DNA of 6,381 bases from an uncultured Bacilli bacterium (GCA_949280095.1 CASDHD010000064.1:1-6381), one strand, 5' to 3'; positions 1-6,330 are shown, counted from the first letter of the stretch. Notes: generated by a model not told the origin, from the sequence alone. Program-made: numbers and translations.

Positions 1-23
1 TTGTCAAAGTGTAACTTTTATTT

Positions 24-914
24 TTGGAATTTGCCTATGATCTACTTAATGATGTTTTAATTGGTCAAGAAAAAGCAGTAAAAATCATTACTGCAGCCTT
101 GCTATGTAGTCCTGATAGTAAAATTTTACTTTCTGGTCCAAAGGGTTCGGGTAAGACGACAATTGCTAAATTTTTAGCTAAAAATTTTATTTTAGAAAGA
201 ATATCCATATTGCCAGATACAATGCCTAGCGAGATTCAAAGTCACTTAAAAGGAAAAGAAAATATGCAATTTTTACAAGTGGATGAACTAAACCGTGCAA
301 GTAGTAAAGTTTTAGGGGCATTTATTGAAACTTTTGAGGAAAATCAAATGACTATTACTGATGAGGAAGTGTATCGATTTTCTCCATTTTATGTTTTTGC
401 AACGCAGAATAATAAGGATGTTGTAGGAACTTTCAATGTATCAGAAGCATTGTATGACCGTTTTGATGTAACTATTTCTTTTAACCGTTTATCAGAGGAA
501 GCTAAAAGATACTTGCTTTTTGGAAATTACGCATATAATGCAAATCTTTTATTTGATCCAAGATATATATATTGGACTCATAAAATTGTAGATAAATTTA
601 TTCTTAGTGAAGAAGATGAAGATGTTCTTATGGAAATTTTTTCGTTGGTAGATAATTTGACAATTGAAGAAAAAAGGGTATTTGATGGGAATAAAATTCG
701 AGGGGAACAATTTGCGATTCAAATGGCTAAATTAACAGCTCTTGCAAATGGTTATACTACGATTATTGCTTCTGATATCGTTGATTATTTGAAACCAATT
801 TTTATGCACCGTTTAGATCAATTAAACTTTCCTATTGGAAGTTCTAGAGTAAACGATGCTTTTGAAGAATTAGAAGAGGATGTTTTAAAAATAAAAAGGG
901 AGCGTTCTCGATGA
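24..914 (+). CDS. MoxR-family AAA+ ATPase
   Basis: This 296-aa protein is a MoxR-type AAA+ ATPase, a family of chaperone-like ATPases that assemble or activate partner proteins, often vWA or transglutaminase proteins. Seen: a VLIGQE motif at 11-16, Walker A GPKGSGKT at 38-45, Walker B with the MoxR signature (VDELNRA, 86-92), sensor 1 (ATQNN, 126-130), the GTFNVSEALYDRF segment ending in the arginine-finger region (R146), a sensor-2 arginine in IRGEQ (R226), and the C-terminal helical lid ending in MHRL (270-273). All ATPase residues are present, so it should be active in the cytoplasm. It overlaps the next gene by 4 nt (ATGA), implying translational coupling. The start is uncertain: TTG at 24 has no Shine-Dalgarno site, there is an in-frame TAA at 12-14, and only 10 residues precede VLIGQ, where relatives usually have a longer N-terminal helix. 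The true start may lie upstream behind a frame error or outside the window. The family call is firm; the substrate is inferred from the neighbour. Confidence 0.9.
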   Translation: MEFAYDLLNDVLIGQEKAVKIITAALLCSPDSKILLSGPKGSGKTTIAKFLAKNFILERISILPDTMPSEIQSHLKGKENMQFLQVDELNRASSKVLGAFIETFEENQMTITDEEVYRFSPFYVFATQNNKDVVGTFNVSEALYDRFDVTISFNRLSEEAKRYLLFGNYAYNANLLFDPRYIYWTHKIVDKFILSEEDEDVLMEIFSLVDNLTIEEKRVFDGNKIRGEQFAIQMAKLTALANGYTTIIASDIVDYLKPIFMHRLDQLNFPIGSSRVNDAFEELEEDVLKIKRERSR

Positions 915-3727
915 AATATTCAAAAGAGATCAAGCATGACTTAAAAACAATTTTTAAAAAAGGCGATTTGTATGATGTTATTGCTTTAAAAGAACATAGA
1001 AGTTTAGTAAAAAATGCTTTTATCAAAGCGAATATCTTGGTTTTTTCACGAATATTATACTCGGGAATTTTTTTGGGTTCTTATGTAAAATCTCATTTTG
1101 CACCCGTTGAAGAAATAAAAAATGCACAAGAGAATATTCGTAAATATTTAGGAATACCAATTGATGTTATGCTTTCGAAAAAGGATGATGCAACAAAAAT
1201 AGATGATTTCTTGCAATCAATAATAGAAAGAAAAATATGCCGAACGGAAAATGAACTATTTATTGCGTATCAAAATGAGGGAGTTTCTTTAGATTCTTAT
1301 ACGGAAAATCTAAGAAAAATTTTAGAATTTATAAAGAAATATAAAATTTCTTGGGTGTTGCTTAAAGAATCTGATTTACTCTTTTCTTTATCTCATGAAG
1401 AGCTATCATCTTATAACAAAATAAATAGAAAGGGACTATTGAAATGTTCTTATAAGTCTATTTCTTTGGAAAAACTGGCAAAATTCACTCAAAAATCAGG
1501 TATTACTTATGATATAAATGATGCTATGGAGTCTGATTTTTTAGTTTTAGATTTTCAAGATTTTTCTAAACTGATTTTACAATTAGAAAATGCAAGGATG
1601 GATATAGAGTCACTTTTGGAGTTTCAGAAAAAAGTAAAAGATAGAGTTATTCAAAAAGCAATACAAGATTATATGGAAGATTTCAATTTGGAAAAATTAA
1701 AGAATATCGTAGAATATCGACTTACCTTATTATTAAATGAAGATAATATTTATAAAAATAAAGAATATGGAAAAATTATTCAAAATGTGCAAATCAAAGA
1801 AGAATATGTTCGAGTTAGTGAAATGCTATCAAATGGAGACCAGATATCTACGACTGTTTTTCGTTTCTATGATTTTTTAGATGTTAGAAATCAAGAGGAA
1901 CTTTTAGAGAAAATAAAAAGGAAAGATGAAAATGTTGAAACTTATATTTTAAGTTATTTTTACTTGTATCTATGTAAAAAAATAAAATGGAATTTAGAAG
2001 GGAACAAGAAAGATTTTCTTAGTTTTTATGATTATATTTATGCATGTTATGAAGCAAAATGTAACAAAAAAATAAACAAAATTCCTGGACTTTATCATTT
2101 TAATAACTATTTTGGTAGAAAGGTTGCGTTCTATGGTTGTAATTTATTTTTGATATTTTATATCCTTTGCCTTTTATTGTTAGAAAGCACATTTCATGAT
2201 AAATCACAGAAACATGAAAGTCAAGTTTTTCAGTTTATCGTACACGACGTTCCTAATGTCTATATAAATTCCTGTATTTTAGAATTAAAACTATGTTCAT
2301 CTGCTCTAAATTATTTGGGAGAAGTATTGGATTTTGAAAAAGAAGCGAAGAATAATTCTGGAGATGAAAAAAATAATAGTTCTTATGATTTTTATGCATT
2401 TAGTAATGATGGTCATATAGGAGATGTAATCCAAAATAATAAAAAAGTAGAAAACATAGAAATTGCTAAAATAGTCCCTTTACAAGATAATGTTCTGTTG
2501 CCAAATTATTATGCTAAAAGGTTTGCAGATACGGGTTTTTATTTGAATAATGGTCCATATTATTCTATGACTTTTCCTACAATTCCTTTTATATCCTTAG
2601 AAGAGGCAACACCCCTTTTTGAAATTGAGCAACCTTTAAGTAAGGATTATATATTAAAAGCTCCTAGTTATCTTTCCTTATTTTGGAATACAGTGTATCC
2701 TTTAGGAGACGATTATGTCATTACCAATATAAAAATTAAAGACTTAGCAAGTACAAAAGAATTTTATTGGGATGGTAATGACGTATTTCTAACGGAGGAA
2801 GTAGTAGAGTATCTTACATCGATGGAAAGTCCTACGCTTGTTTATCGCTATGGTATTAGTGATACGAAAAAAAATGCTTTTGTAAACTCATTACATAAAT
2901 ATGGAACTTATACTGAAGCATCTTCTTCTGAAATTCGAAACGCAATCATGGAAGGATTAGAGTTAGATATAGATGCTACGAATGAAGAAATATTTAATGC
3001 TATTCAAAATAAAGAATATTCAAGAACACCGATAAAAGATGCACATTTGACAAAAAAGATAAAGGAAATGGATGAAATAGAATATTATAAAACGATTGCT
3101 TCCTTGGATTCGCTTGTATGTAATTTGGCTGCTACTTTAGCGGTTGCAAGTGATGATGAACTTTATTATACAGTAGGATTTTTAGAAAATGGGGATGCAT
3201 CTATTACGTTAGATGAAAGTCATGCTTGGGCTTTAGATAAAGATGGAAACATTATTGATATAACTCCAAGCTCAAAATCTTTTTCGGCGGTTTTTGCAGA
3301 TATTTTAGATTTCATTTGTTATTATCATCTACCCCTTTATTTGGCTTTATTCTTTATTAGTTTGCGCTTGAAACAAAAGTTTGGAAAAAAAATTATTTTT
3401 ACTATAAAACTTAGAAATACTGAAAAGATACTTATTTCAGAAAATATAGATGAAGTTTATGCAAAGTTAAATGCATTTTTGTATGGTGGTATTCATATCC
3501 CTTTACAGAGAAGTTCTATGGAATATGTTGCGAAGATAAAAAGAGAATTTAGTAGTTATACGAAAGAGGAATTAAAGGAAATAAAAAAAGAATTAGAATT
3601 AAGTAATGATGTTTATGAAGAAGATAGAGCATCTTTAATCCATTTAGCAAATGAAATTCCTTTTATTTATGAAAATGCAGATATTTTGCAAAGAAAGTTA
3701 GAAAAAATGGAGAATCAATCTAAGTGA
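911..3727 (+). CDS. Membrane protein with extracellular transglutaminase-like domain
   Basis: This 938-aa protein comprises a ~400-residue, charged, mostly helical N-terminal region I do not recognise, a transmembrane segment at about 404-425, an outer region at about 426-796, a second transmembrane segment at about 797-820, and a lysine-rich helical tail (821-938). A weaker hydrophobic patch lies at 41-59. The positive charge after the second span puts both termini inside. The outer region ends in a transglutaminase-like core: Cys737 in SLVCNLAA, His771 in SHAWAL and Asp783 in IIDITPS, with order and spacing as in the Cys-His-Asp triad of that superfamily. Members cross-link, cleave or otherwise process proteins or peptides; the reaction here cannot be told. 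ATG at 911 overlaps the upstream stop, with AGGGAG at 897-902 as ribosome binding site. MoxR ATPases are often encoded beside transglutaminase-like (TgpA-type) proteins, but the usual multi-span N-terminus of TgpA is absent here. The triad and two-span topology are well supported; a joint function with the ATPase is inferred. Confidence 0.8.
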   Translation: MKYSKEIKHDLKTIFKKGDLYDVIALKEHRSLVKNAFIKANILVFSRILYSGIFLGSYVKSHFAPVEEIKNAQENIRKYLGIPIDVMLSKKDDATKIDDFLQSIIERKICRTENELFIAYQNEGVSLDSYTENLRKILEFIKKYKISWVLLKESDLLFSLSHEELSSYNKINRKGLLKCSYKSISLEKLAKFTQKSGITYDINDAMESDFLVLDFQDFSKLILQLENARMDIESLLEFQKKVKDRVIQKAIQDYMEDFNLEKLKNIVEYRLTLLLNEDNIYKNKEYGKIIQNVQIKEEYVRVSEMLSNGDQISTTVFRFYDFLDVRNQEELLEKIKRKDENVETYILSYFYLYLCKKIKWNLEGNKKDFLSFYDYIYACYEAKCNKKINKIPGLYHFNNYFGRKVAFYGCNLFLIFYILCLLLLESTFHDKSQKHESQVFQFIVHDVPNVYINSCILELKLCSSALNYLGEVLDFEKEAKNNSGDEKNNSSYDFYAFSNDGHIGDVIQNNKKVENIEIAKIVPLQDNVLLPNYYAKRFADTGFYLNNGPYYSMTFPTIPFISLEEATPLFEIEQPLSKDYILKAPSYLSLFWNTVYPLGDDYVITNIKIKDLASTKEFYWDGNDVFLTEEVVEYLTSMESPTLVYRYGISDTKKNAFVNSLHKYGTYTEASSSEIRNAIMEGLELDIDATNEEIFNAIQNKEYSRTPIKDAHLTKKIKEMDEIEYYKTIASLDSLVCNLAATLAVASDDELYYTVGFLENGDASITLDESHAWALDKDGNIIDITPSSKSFSAVFADILDFICYYHLPLYLALFFISLRLKQKFGKKIIFTIKLRNTEKILISENIDEVYAKLNAFLYGGIHIPLQRSSMEYVAKIKREFSSYTKEELKEIKKELELSNDVYEEDRASLIHLANEIPFIYENADILQRKLEKMENQSK

Positions 3728-3740
3728 TTGGTCTTTTTTT
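3714..3740 (+). terminator. Intrinsic terminator of the ATPase-transglutaminase operon
   Basis: A 7-bp stem (ATCAATC at 3714-3720 with GATTGGT at 3726-3732, one G-T pair) encloses a 5-nt loop and is followed at once by C and seven T's (3733-3740). The stop codon of the preceding gene (3725-3727) lies in the loop and start of the right arm, so the hairpin overlaps the end of the coding sequence. The stem is AT-rich and modest in strength, but the T-tract is good and a new promoter follows 16 bases later. Confidence 0.7.
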
Positions 3741-3756
3741 CTAAGAAATCAAGGAC

Positions 3757-3785
3757 TTGACAAAGGATATAAAGAAAGTTATAAT
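3757..3785 (+). promoter_or_regulatory. Consensus sigma-70/SigA promoter for the sigma-factor gene
   Basis: TTGACA at 3757-3762 and TATAAT at 3780-3785 are separated by exactly 17 bp: a perfect match to the vegetative consensus. Transcription would begin near 3792, giving a leader of about 23 nt to the ATG at 3815. It lies just after a terminator, as expected for a new transcription unit. Confidence 0.88.
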
Positions 3786-3796
3786 ACCATTGCTTT

Positions 3797-3806
3797 AAAG
3801 GGGGGT
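3797..3806 (+). promoter_or_regulatory. Shine-Dalgarno site pointing to a start at 3815
   Basis: AAAGGGGGGT (3797-3806) is a strong variant of the AAAGGAGGT ribosome binding sequence, ending 8 nt before ATG at 3815. No comparable site precedes the ATG at 3855, where the long sigma-factor frame opens; the upstream bases there are AAACTTAGAAATAAAT. The translation signal therefore serves 3815, not 3855. Confidence 0.75.
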
Positions 3807-3814
3807 AGTTTTTT

Positions 3815-3901
3815 ATGGCTTTAAATAAGAAACAATTAAAACTTAGAAATAAATATGCTTATGTGGATATGGAAGAGGAAGAGTTTTTTATTGCTCTATA
3901 A
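3815..3901 (+). CDS. 28-codon ORF, probable true N-terminus of the sigma factor
   Basis: ATG at 3815 opens a 28-residue frame (MALNKKQLKLRNKYAYVDME then EEEFFIAL) ending at TAA 3899-3901. It sits under the perfect promoter and strong SD, and its composition looks like real protein. In contrast, the first ~10 residues of the overlapping long frame (MLMWIWKRKS) look like an out-of-frame reading. Dropping one T from the TTTTTT run at 3884-3889 joins it to the sigma frame as ...EEEEFLLLYNKAKE..., a protein of 538 residues. I therefore read it as the displaced N-terminus of the sigma gene, caused by a real or sequencing-derived +1 indel or bypassed by a programmed event. The alternative is a short leader peptide overlapping the downstream start, which seems less likely because the two sequences splice so naturally. 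Confidence 0.6.
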   Translation: MALNKKQLKLRNKYAYVDMEEEEFFIAL

Positions 3902-5432
3902 TAAAGCAAAAGAAACTGAAAATGTAGAGGATGCTTTTGATTCTATTATGTTAGAGTATTTAAAAATTTATATGGATTGTAATATAATGCTAAATTATTT
4001 AAAAATGTTACATATTCATGAGAAATCCAAAAAGAAAGATATCATAAAAAAAATAGGTTCTTTATTTCAACTTTTAGATACTTTAGAACGTGATTTGAAA
4101 GAGGAAGAAATCGAAGAACTTTTGAAAGAGAGTAATATTGCTATTTTACTACAAAGTTGTTTTCAAAATAAGAAATGTAAGCAAGATGCATCTTTTCAAA
4201 GCTTATATCAAAATAGTGATAGTTTTAAAATACTTTGTGAGGTTTATCAAGAAAAAAATGGCTTAGAAGAAACAGAAGAAATAGAAGAAGTTAAGGAAGA
4301 AGAATTTACAAAAATTATGGAAGAATATGAGGGAAAATTAGATGATCCTGTTCATATGTATTTAAAAGAAATTGGGGCTGTCCCATTATTAACGGCAGAG
4401 GAAGAAGTTTCACTTGCAAAAGAAATTGAAAATGCAAAAGAAAATGCGGATAAACAAGAGCTTATTAAAAAGTTTGCTTCAGCAAACTTACGTTTAGTGG
4501 TTAGTATTGCAAAAAGGTATGTTGGTCGAGGCTTAGAATTTCTCGATTTAATTCAGTATGGAAATTTAGGTTTAATGACTGCTGTAGAAAGGTTTGATTA
4601 TCATAAAGGGTGTAAGTTTTCTACCTATGCTACACATTGGATTTATAGAGAGGTTAAAAATGCTTTAGGGAATCAATCTAGAATGATACGTATTCCATAT
4701 CATAAAAATGCTGCATTAGAACACTTAAACAGAATTAAATCTGAGCATTTAAGAACTTATGGTACTGAACCTACTGATGAAGTTATAGCTGAAAAAATGG
4801 AAATTTCTGTTGATGAAGTTAAAAATCTTAAAGAAATTTCAAAAGATTTAGTTTCTTTAGATAAAGTTGTTGGTGATGATGAAAGTAATTCTCTAAAAGA
4901 TTTAATTGAAGACGAAAATGCTAATACAGCAAATGAGGCAATGTTGAGTTCTTTAAGAAATGACTTAGGCACAATTATGAATTGTCTAACAGAAAGAGAA
5001 CGTCAAGTCATATATTATCGTTTTGGTTTAGATAGAGGCTATAAAAGAACCCTAGTAGAAGTTGGTAAAATACTTGACGTAACGAGAGAAAGAGTTCGAC
5101 AGTTAGAAGCAAAAGCTTTAGGTAAGTTAAGGACGCCACAAAATAAAAGGAAAATGGAAGGGTATATTGAATTTTCTTCGCCAATACAAAAACAATATCA
5201 ACAAGAAAAATTGAATTTGATGAAAGCTTCTCTTTATAATGAGTTTAATGATTATTATGGAAGGATGATTTCTAAAACATGCCTTGTTGCAATAATTGAT
5301 GAAATAGTTATTGATGAAAATGTTTTGAAAGAAGAATATGGTGAAGAGATAAAGAAAAGAGTTCTATATAGTATAGAAGAACGTTATCAGAAAGAAAGAA
5401 GTTATCATAGAGCAAGAAAAATCGTTTCTTGA
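3855..5432 (+). CDS. Primary-type (RpoD/SigA-like) sigma-70 factor, divergent
   Basis: This RNA polymerase sigma factor directs promoter recognition. In the 525-aa frame: an acidic/lysine-rich helical N-terminal region (1-160) unlike standard region 1.1; region 1.2 (DPVHMYLKEIG, 164-174); region 2 (about 208-282: ANLRLVVSIAKRYVGRG, then FLDLIQYGNLGL and KFSTYAT); region 3 (about 283-345); region 4 (about 365-430) with its helix-turn-helix VTRERVRQLEAKAL (409-422); and a ~95-residue C-terminal extension beyond the usual end. The -35-reading residues of the TRERVRQ helix are conserved. In region 2.4, however, the usual WWIRQAIT is HWIYREVK (261-268), so the positions equivalent to E. coli W433, Q437 and T440 are changed to H, R and K. 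This suggests an alternative, group-2-like factor rather than the housekeeping one. The natural start is probably 3815, with a frame break at 3884-3889; ATG 3855 has no SD. It has its own consensus promoter, and the next gene's promoter begins just after its stop. The family is certain, the exact role is not. Confidence 0.9.
   Translation: MLMWIWKRKSFLLLYNKAKETENVEDAFDSIMLEYLKIYMDCNIMLNYLKMLHIHEKSKKKDIIKKIGSLFQLLDTLERDLKEEEIEELLKESNIAILLQSCFQNKKCKQDASFQSLYQNSDSFKILCEVYQEKNGLEETEEIEEVKEEEFTKIMEEYEGKLDDPVHMYLKEIGAVPLLTAEEEVSLAKEIENAKENADKQELIKKFASANLRLVVSIAKRYVGRGLEFLDLIQYGNLGLMTAVERFDYHKGCKFSTYATHWIYREVKNALGNQSRMIRIPYHKNAALEHLNRIKSEHLRTYGTEPTDEVIAEKMEISVDEVKNLKEISKDLVSLDKVVGDDESNSLKDLIEDENANTANEAMLSSLRNDLGTIMNCLTERERQVIYYRFGLDRGYKRTLVEVGKILDVTRERVRQLEAKALGKLRTPQNKRKMEGYIEFSSPIQKQYQQEKLNLMKASLYNEFNDYYGRMISKTCLVAIIDEIVIDENVLKEEYGEEIKKRVLYSIEERYQKERSYHRARKIVS
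3884..3889 (+). other. Probable frameshift site (run of six T's) in the sigma gene
   Basis: A TTTTTT run follows a purine-rich stretch. Upstream of it the frame from ATG 3815 looks like true coding sequence, and downstream the frame of the long sigma ORF does. One T fewer makes a single 538-codon reading frame. The cause may be an assembly/sequencing error, a genuine mutation or slippage. No stop-proximal SD like that of the prfB programmed site is seen. Confidence 0.55.
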
Positions 5433-5445
5433 TTTTGATTTGTTG

Positions 5446-5475
5446 TTTACAAACTACACATTTTTACTATATAAT
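5446..5475 (+). promoter_or_regulatory. Sigma-70/SigA promoter for rpmG-efp
   Basis: TTTACA (5446-5451) and TATAAT (5470-5475) are separated by 18 bp. Transcription would start near 5482, about 28 nt before the rpmG ATG at 5510. It begins 14 bases after the sigma-factor stop codon; no terminator hairpin is apparent in between, so some read-through from the sigma gene is possible. Confidence 0.78.
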
Positions 5476-5484
5476 ACATATAGT
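5466..5484 (+). promoter_or_regulatory. Inverted repeat over the rpmG -10 region (possible operator)
   Basis: ACTATAT (5466-5472) and ATATAGT (5478-5484) form a perfect 7-bp dyad around a 5-nt centre, covering the -10 hexamer and the expected transcription start. The position fits a repressor site, but the AT-rich context makes a chance dyad plausible and no regulator is identified. Confidence 0.3.
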
Positions 5485-5497
5485 TAAAAAAGAAAGC

Positions 5498-5501
5498 GAG
5501 G
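5498..5501 (+). promoter_or_regulatory. Ribosome binding site fixing the rpmG start at 5510
   Basis: GAGG (within GCGAGGT) lies 8 nt before ATG 5510. It selects this ATG over the in-frame upstream ATG at 5429, which lies inside the end of the sigma gene, upstream of the promoter, and would add 27 residues unlike any L33. Confidence 0.75.
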
Positions 5502-5509
5502 TATCTTAC

Positions 5510-5683
5510 ATGGCAAAAAATCTAAATCGTGTGTTTTTTGGTCTTAAGTGTACAGAATGTGGATACTCTAGAAGACCAAGTATAAAAAATAAAAAGAATA
5601 CACCTGATAAAGTTGAATTTAACAAATATTGTCCTAGATGTAAAAAAACAACTTTATTTAAAGAAACAAAACTAGGAAAATAG
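5510..5683 (+). CDS. rpmG: 50S ribosomal protein L33
   Basis: This 57-residue protein is ribosomal protein L33, a small subunit of the 50S particle located near the E-site. Seen: a basic protein with two CxxC pairs (Cys14/Cys17 in CTECGY and Cys41/Cys44 in YCPRCKK) forming a zinc ribbon, the NKKNTPDKVEFNKYCPRC segment and the TLFKETK ending typical of L33. It is thus the zinc-binding (C+) form; the zinc-free paralogue that some bacteria use under zinc limitation would lack these cysteines. The N-terminus (MAKNLNRVFFGLKC) is a few residues longer than in many homologues. The start at 5510 is chosen by the SD and by similarity; the frame is open back to 5429 but that part precedes the promoter. 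Its stop overlaps the efp ribosome binding site, so the two genes are cotranscribed. Confidence 0.93.
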   Translation: MAKNLNRVFFGLKCTECGYSRRPSIKNKKNTPDKVEFNKYCPRCKKTTLFKETKLGK

Positions 5684-5687
5684 GAGG
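5682..5687 (+). promoter_or_regulatory. efp Shine-Dalgarno overlapping the rpmG stop codon
   Basis: AGGAGG (5682-5687) shares its first two bases with the rpmG TAG stop and ends 8 nt before the efp ATG. The overlap favours translational coupling of EF-P to L33. Confidence 0.8.
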
Positions 5688-5695
5688 TTTAACTT

Positions 5696-6256
5696 ATGAA
5701 TATAAGTGTAAATGATATTAAAAATGGAATGACTATTATGGTAGATGGTGCGCCTTGTGTTATACAAGATTTTTCTCATGTAAAACCTGGAAAAGGTGCA
5801 GCATTCGTTAAAATGAAATTAAAAAATTTAAAGACAGGTTCGATTACAGAAGTATCTTTTAATTCAGGAACAAAAGTAGATCGTGCTCATATTACAAAAT
5901 CGCCTATGCAATATTTATATGCAAGTGGTGATAATTTTGTATTTATGGATACGAATACTTATGAGCAAACTGAAATAGCTTCTTCTGTTTTAGGAGACGA
6001 TGTTAAATTTTTAAAGGAAAATTTAGAAATTTTAATCGATTTTTATGAAGGTGAAATTATTGGAATTACTCTTCCAGAAAAAATTGAATTTGAAGTTGTC
6101 GAAACAGAACCAGCTGTAAAAGGAAATACTGCCAATAATGCAATGAAAGATGCAACATTAGAAACTGGCTATAAAGTAAAAGTTCCACTTTTCATTGAAA
6201 CAGGTGAAAAAATTATTATTTCTACCAAAGATGGTAAATATTCAAGTAGAGCGTAA
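5696..6256 (+). CDS. efp: Translation elongation factor P (EF-P)
   Basis: This 186-residue protein is a full-length EF-P, which binds between the ribosomal P and E sites and relieves stalling at consecutive prolines. It shows the three-domain family pattern: an N-terminal KOW-like domain (1-65) with VKPGKGAAFVK, a central OB domain (about 66-128, starting near MQYLYASGDNFVFMDT), and a C-terminal OB domain (about 129-186) with VVETEPAVKGNTA and the terminal DGKYSSRA. The loop lysine that is post-translationally modified in many bacteria is K33 (PGKG), equivalent to K32 of Bacillus subtilis EF-P. The sequence closely resembles the Bacillus protein and so suggests the Bacillus-type modification, but no modification gene is in the window. 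It is the second gene of the rpmG-efp operon and is followed by a terminator. Confidence 0.97.
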   Translation: MNISVNDIKNGMTIMVDGAPCVIQDFSHVKPGKGAAFVKMKLKNLKTGSITEVSFNSGTKVDRAHITKSPMQYLYASGDNFVFMDTNTYEQTEIASSVLGDDVKFLKENLEILIDFYEGEIIGITLPEKIEFEVVETEPAVKGNTANNAMKDATLETGYKVKVPLFIETGEKIIISTKDGKYSSRA

Positions 6257-6268
6257 GGCTCTTTTTTT
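6248..6268 (+). terminator. Intrinsic terminator after efp
   Basis: AGAGC (6248-6252) pairs with GCTCT (6258-6262) around the loop GTAAG and runs directly into T's to 6268. The efp stop codon TAA (6254-6256) is in the loop. The stem is short (5 bp) but GC-containing, with seven T's and a promoter immediately downstream. Confidence 0.7.
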
Positions 6269-6273
6269 AGTGC

Positions 6274-6302
6274 TTGTAAAGTTGAAGAAAATTTCTTATA
6301 AT
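6274..6302 (+). promoter_or_regulatory. Sigma-70/SigA promoter for the partial gene at the window end
   Basis: TTGTAA (6274-6279) and TATAAT (6297-6302) with a 17-bp spacer; the transcription start would be near 6309, about 22 nt before the ATG at 6331. It lies in the 74-base gap after the efp stop, just past the terminator. Confidence 0.7.
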
Positions 6303-6330
6303 TGAAATAGAAAAATAGAGGAGGAGAAAA

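Noticed and set aside
1..29. Promoter upstream of the ATPase (TTGTCA at 1-6)
   Set aside because: No -10 hexamer at the right distance; the position 17 bp downstream reads TTGGAA.
844..1026. 60-codon minus-strand ORF across the ATPase/transglutaminase junction
   Set aside because: Antisense shadow of two well-supported genes; hydrophobic composition results from the complementary strand and there is no ribosome binding site.
1540..1610. vWA-like strand (LVLDFQDFSK) in the transglutaminase-like protein
   Set aside because: Only a hydrophobic strand with Asp; the DxSxS metal-binding motif of vWA domains is absent.
3890..3905. prfB-like programmed +1 frameshift at CTA TAA
   Set aside because: The nearest purine-rich SD-like run (3870-3883) is too far from the stop and the P-site codon is not a known slip codon; a T-run indel explains the join better.
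4757..4972. 71-codon minus-strand ORF within the sigma gene
   Set aside because: Antisense shadow of regions 3-4 of the sigma factor; serine-rich nonsense composition and no start signals.
5429..5509. 27-residue upstream extension of L33
   Set aside because: It lies upstream of the promoter start site and has no SD; L33 proteins begin near MAKN, where GAGG supports ATG 5510.
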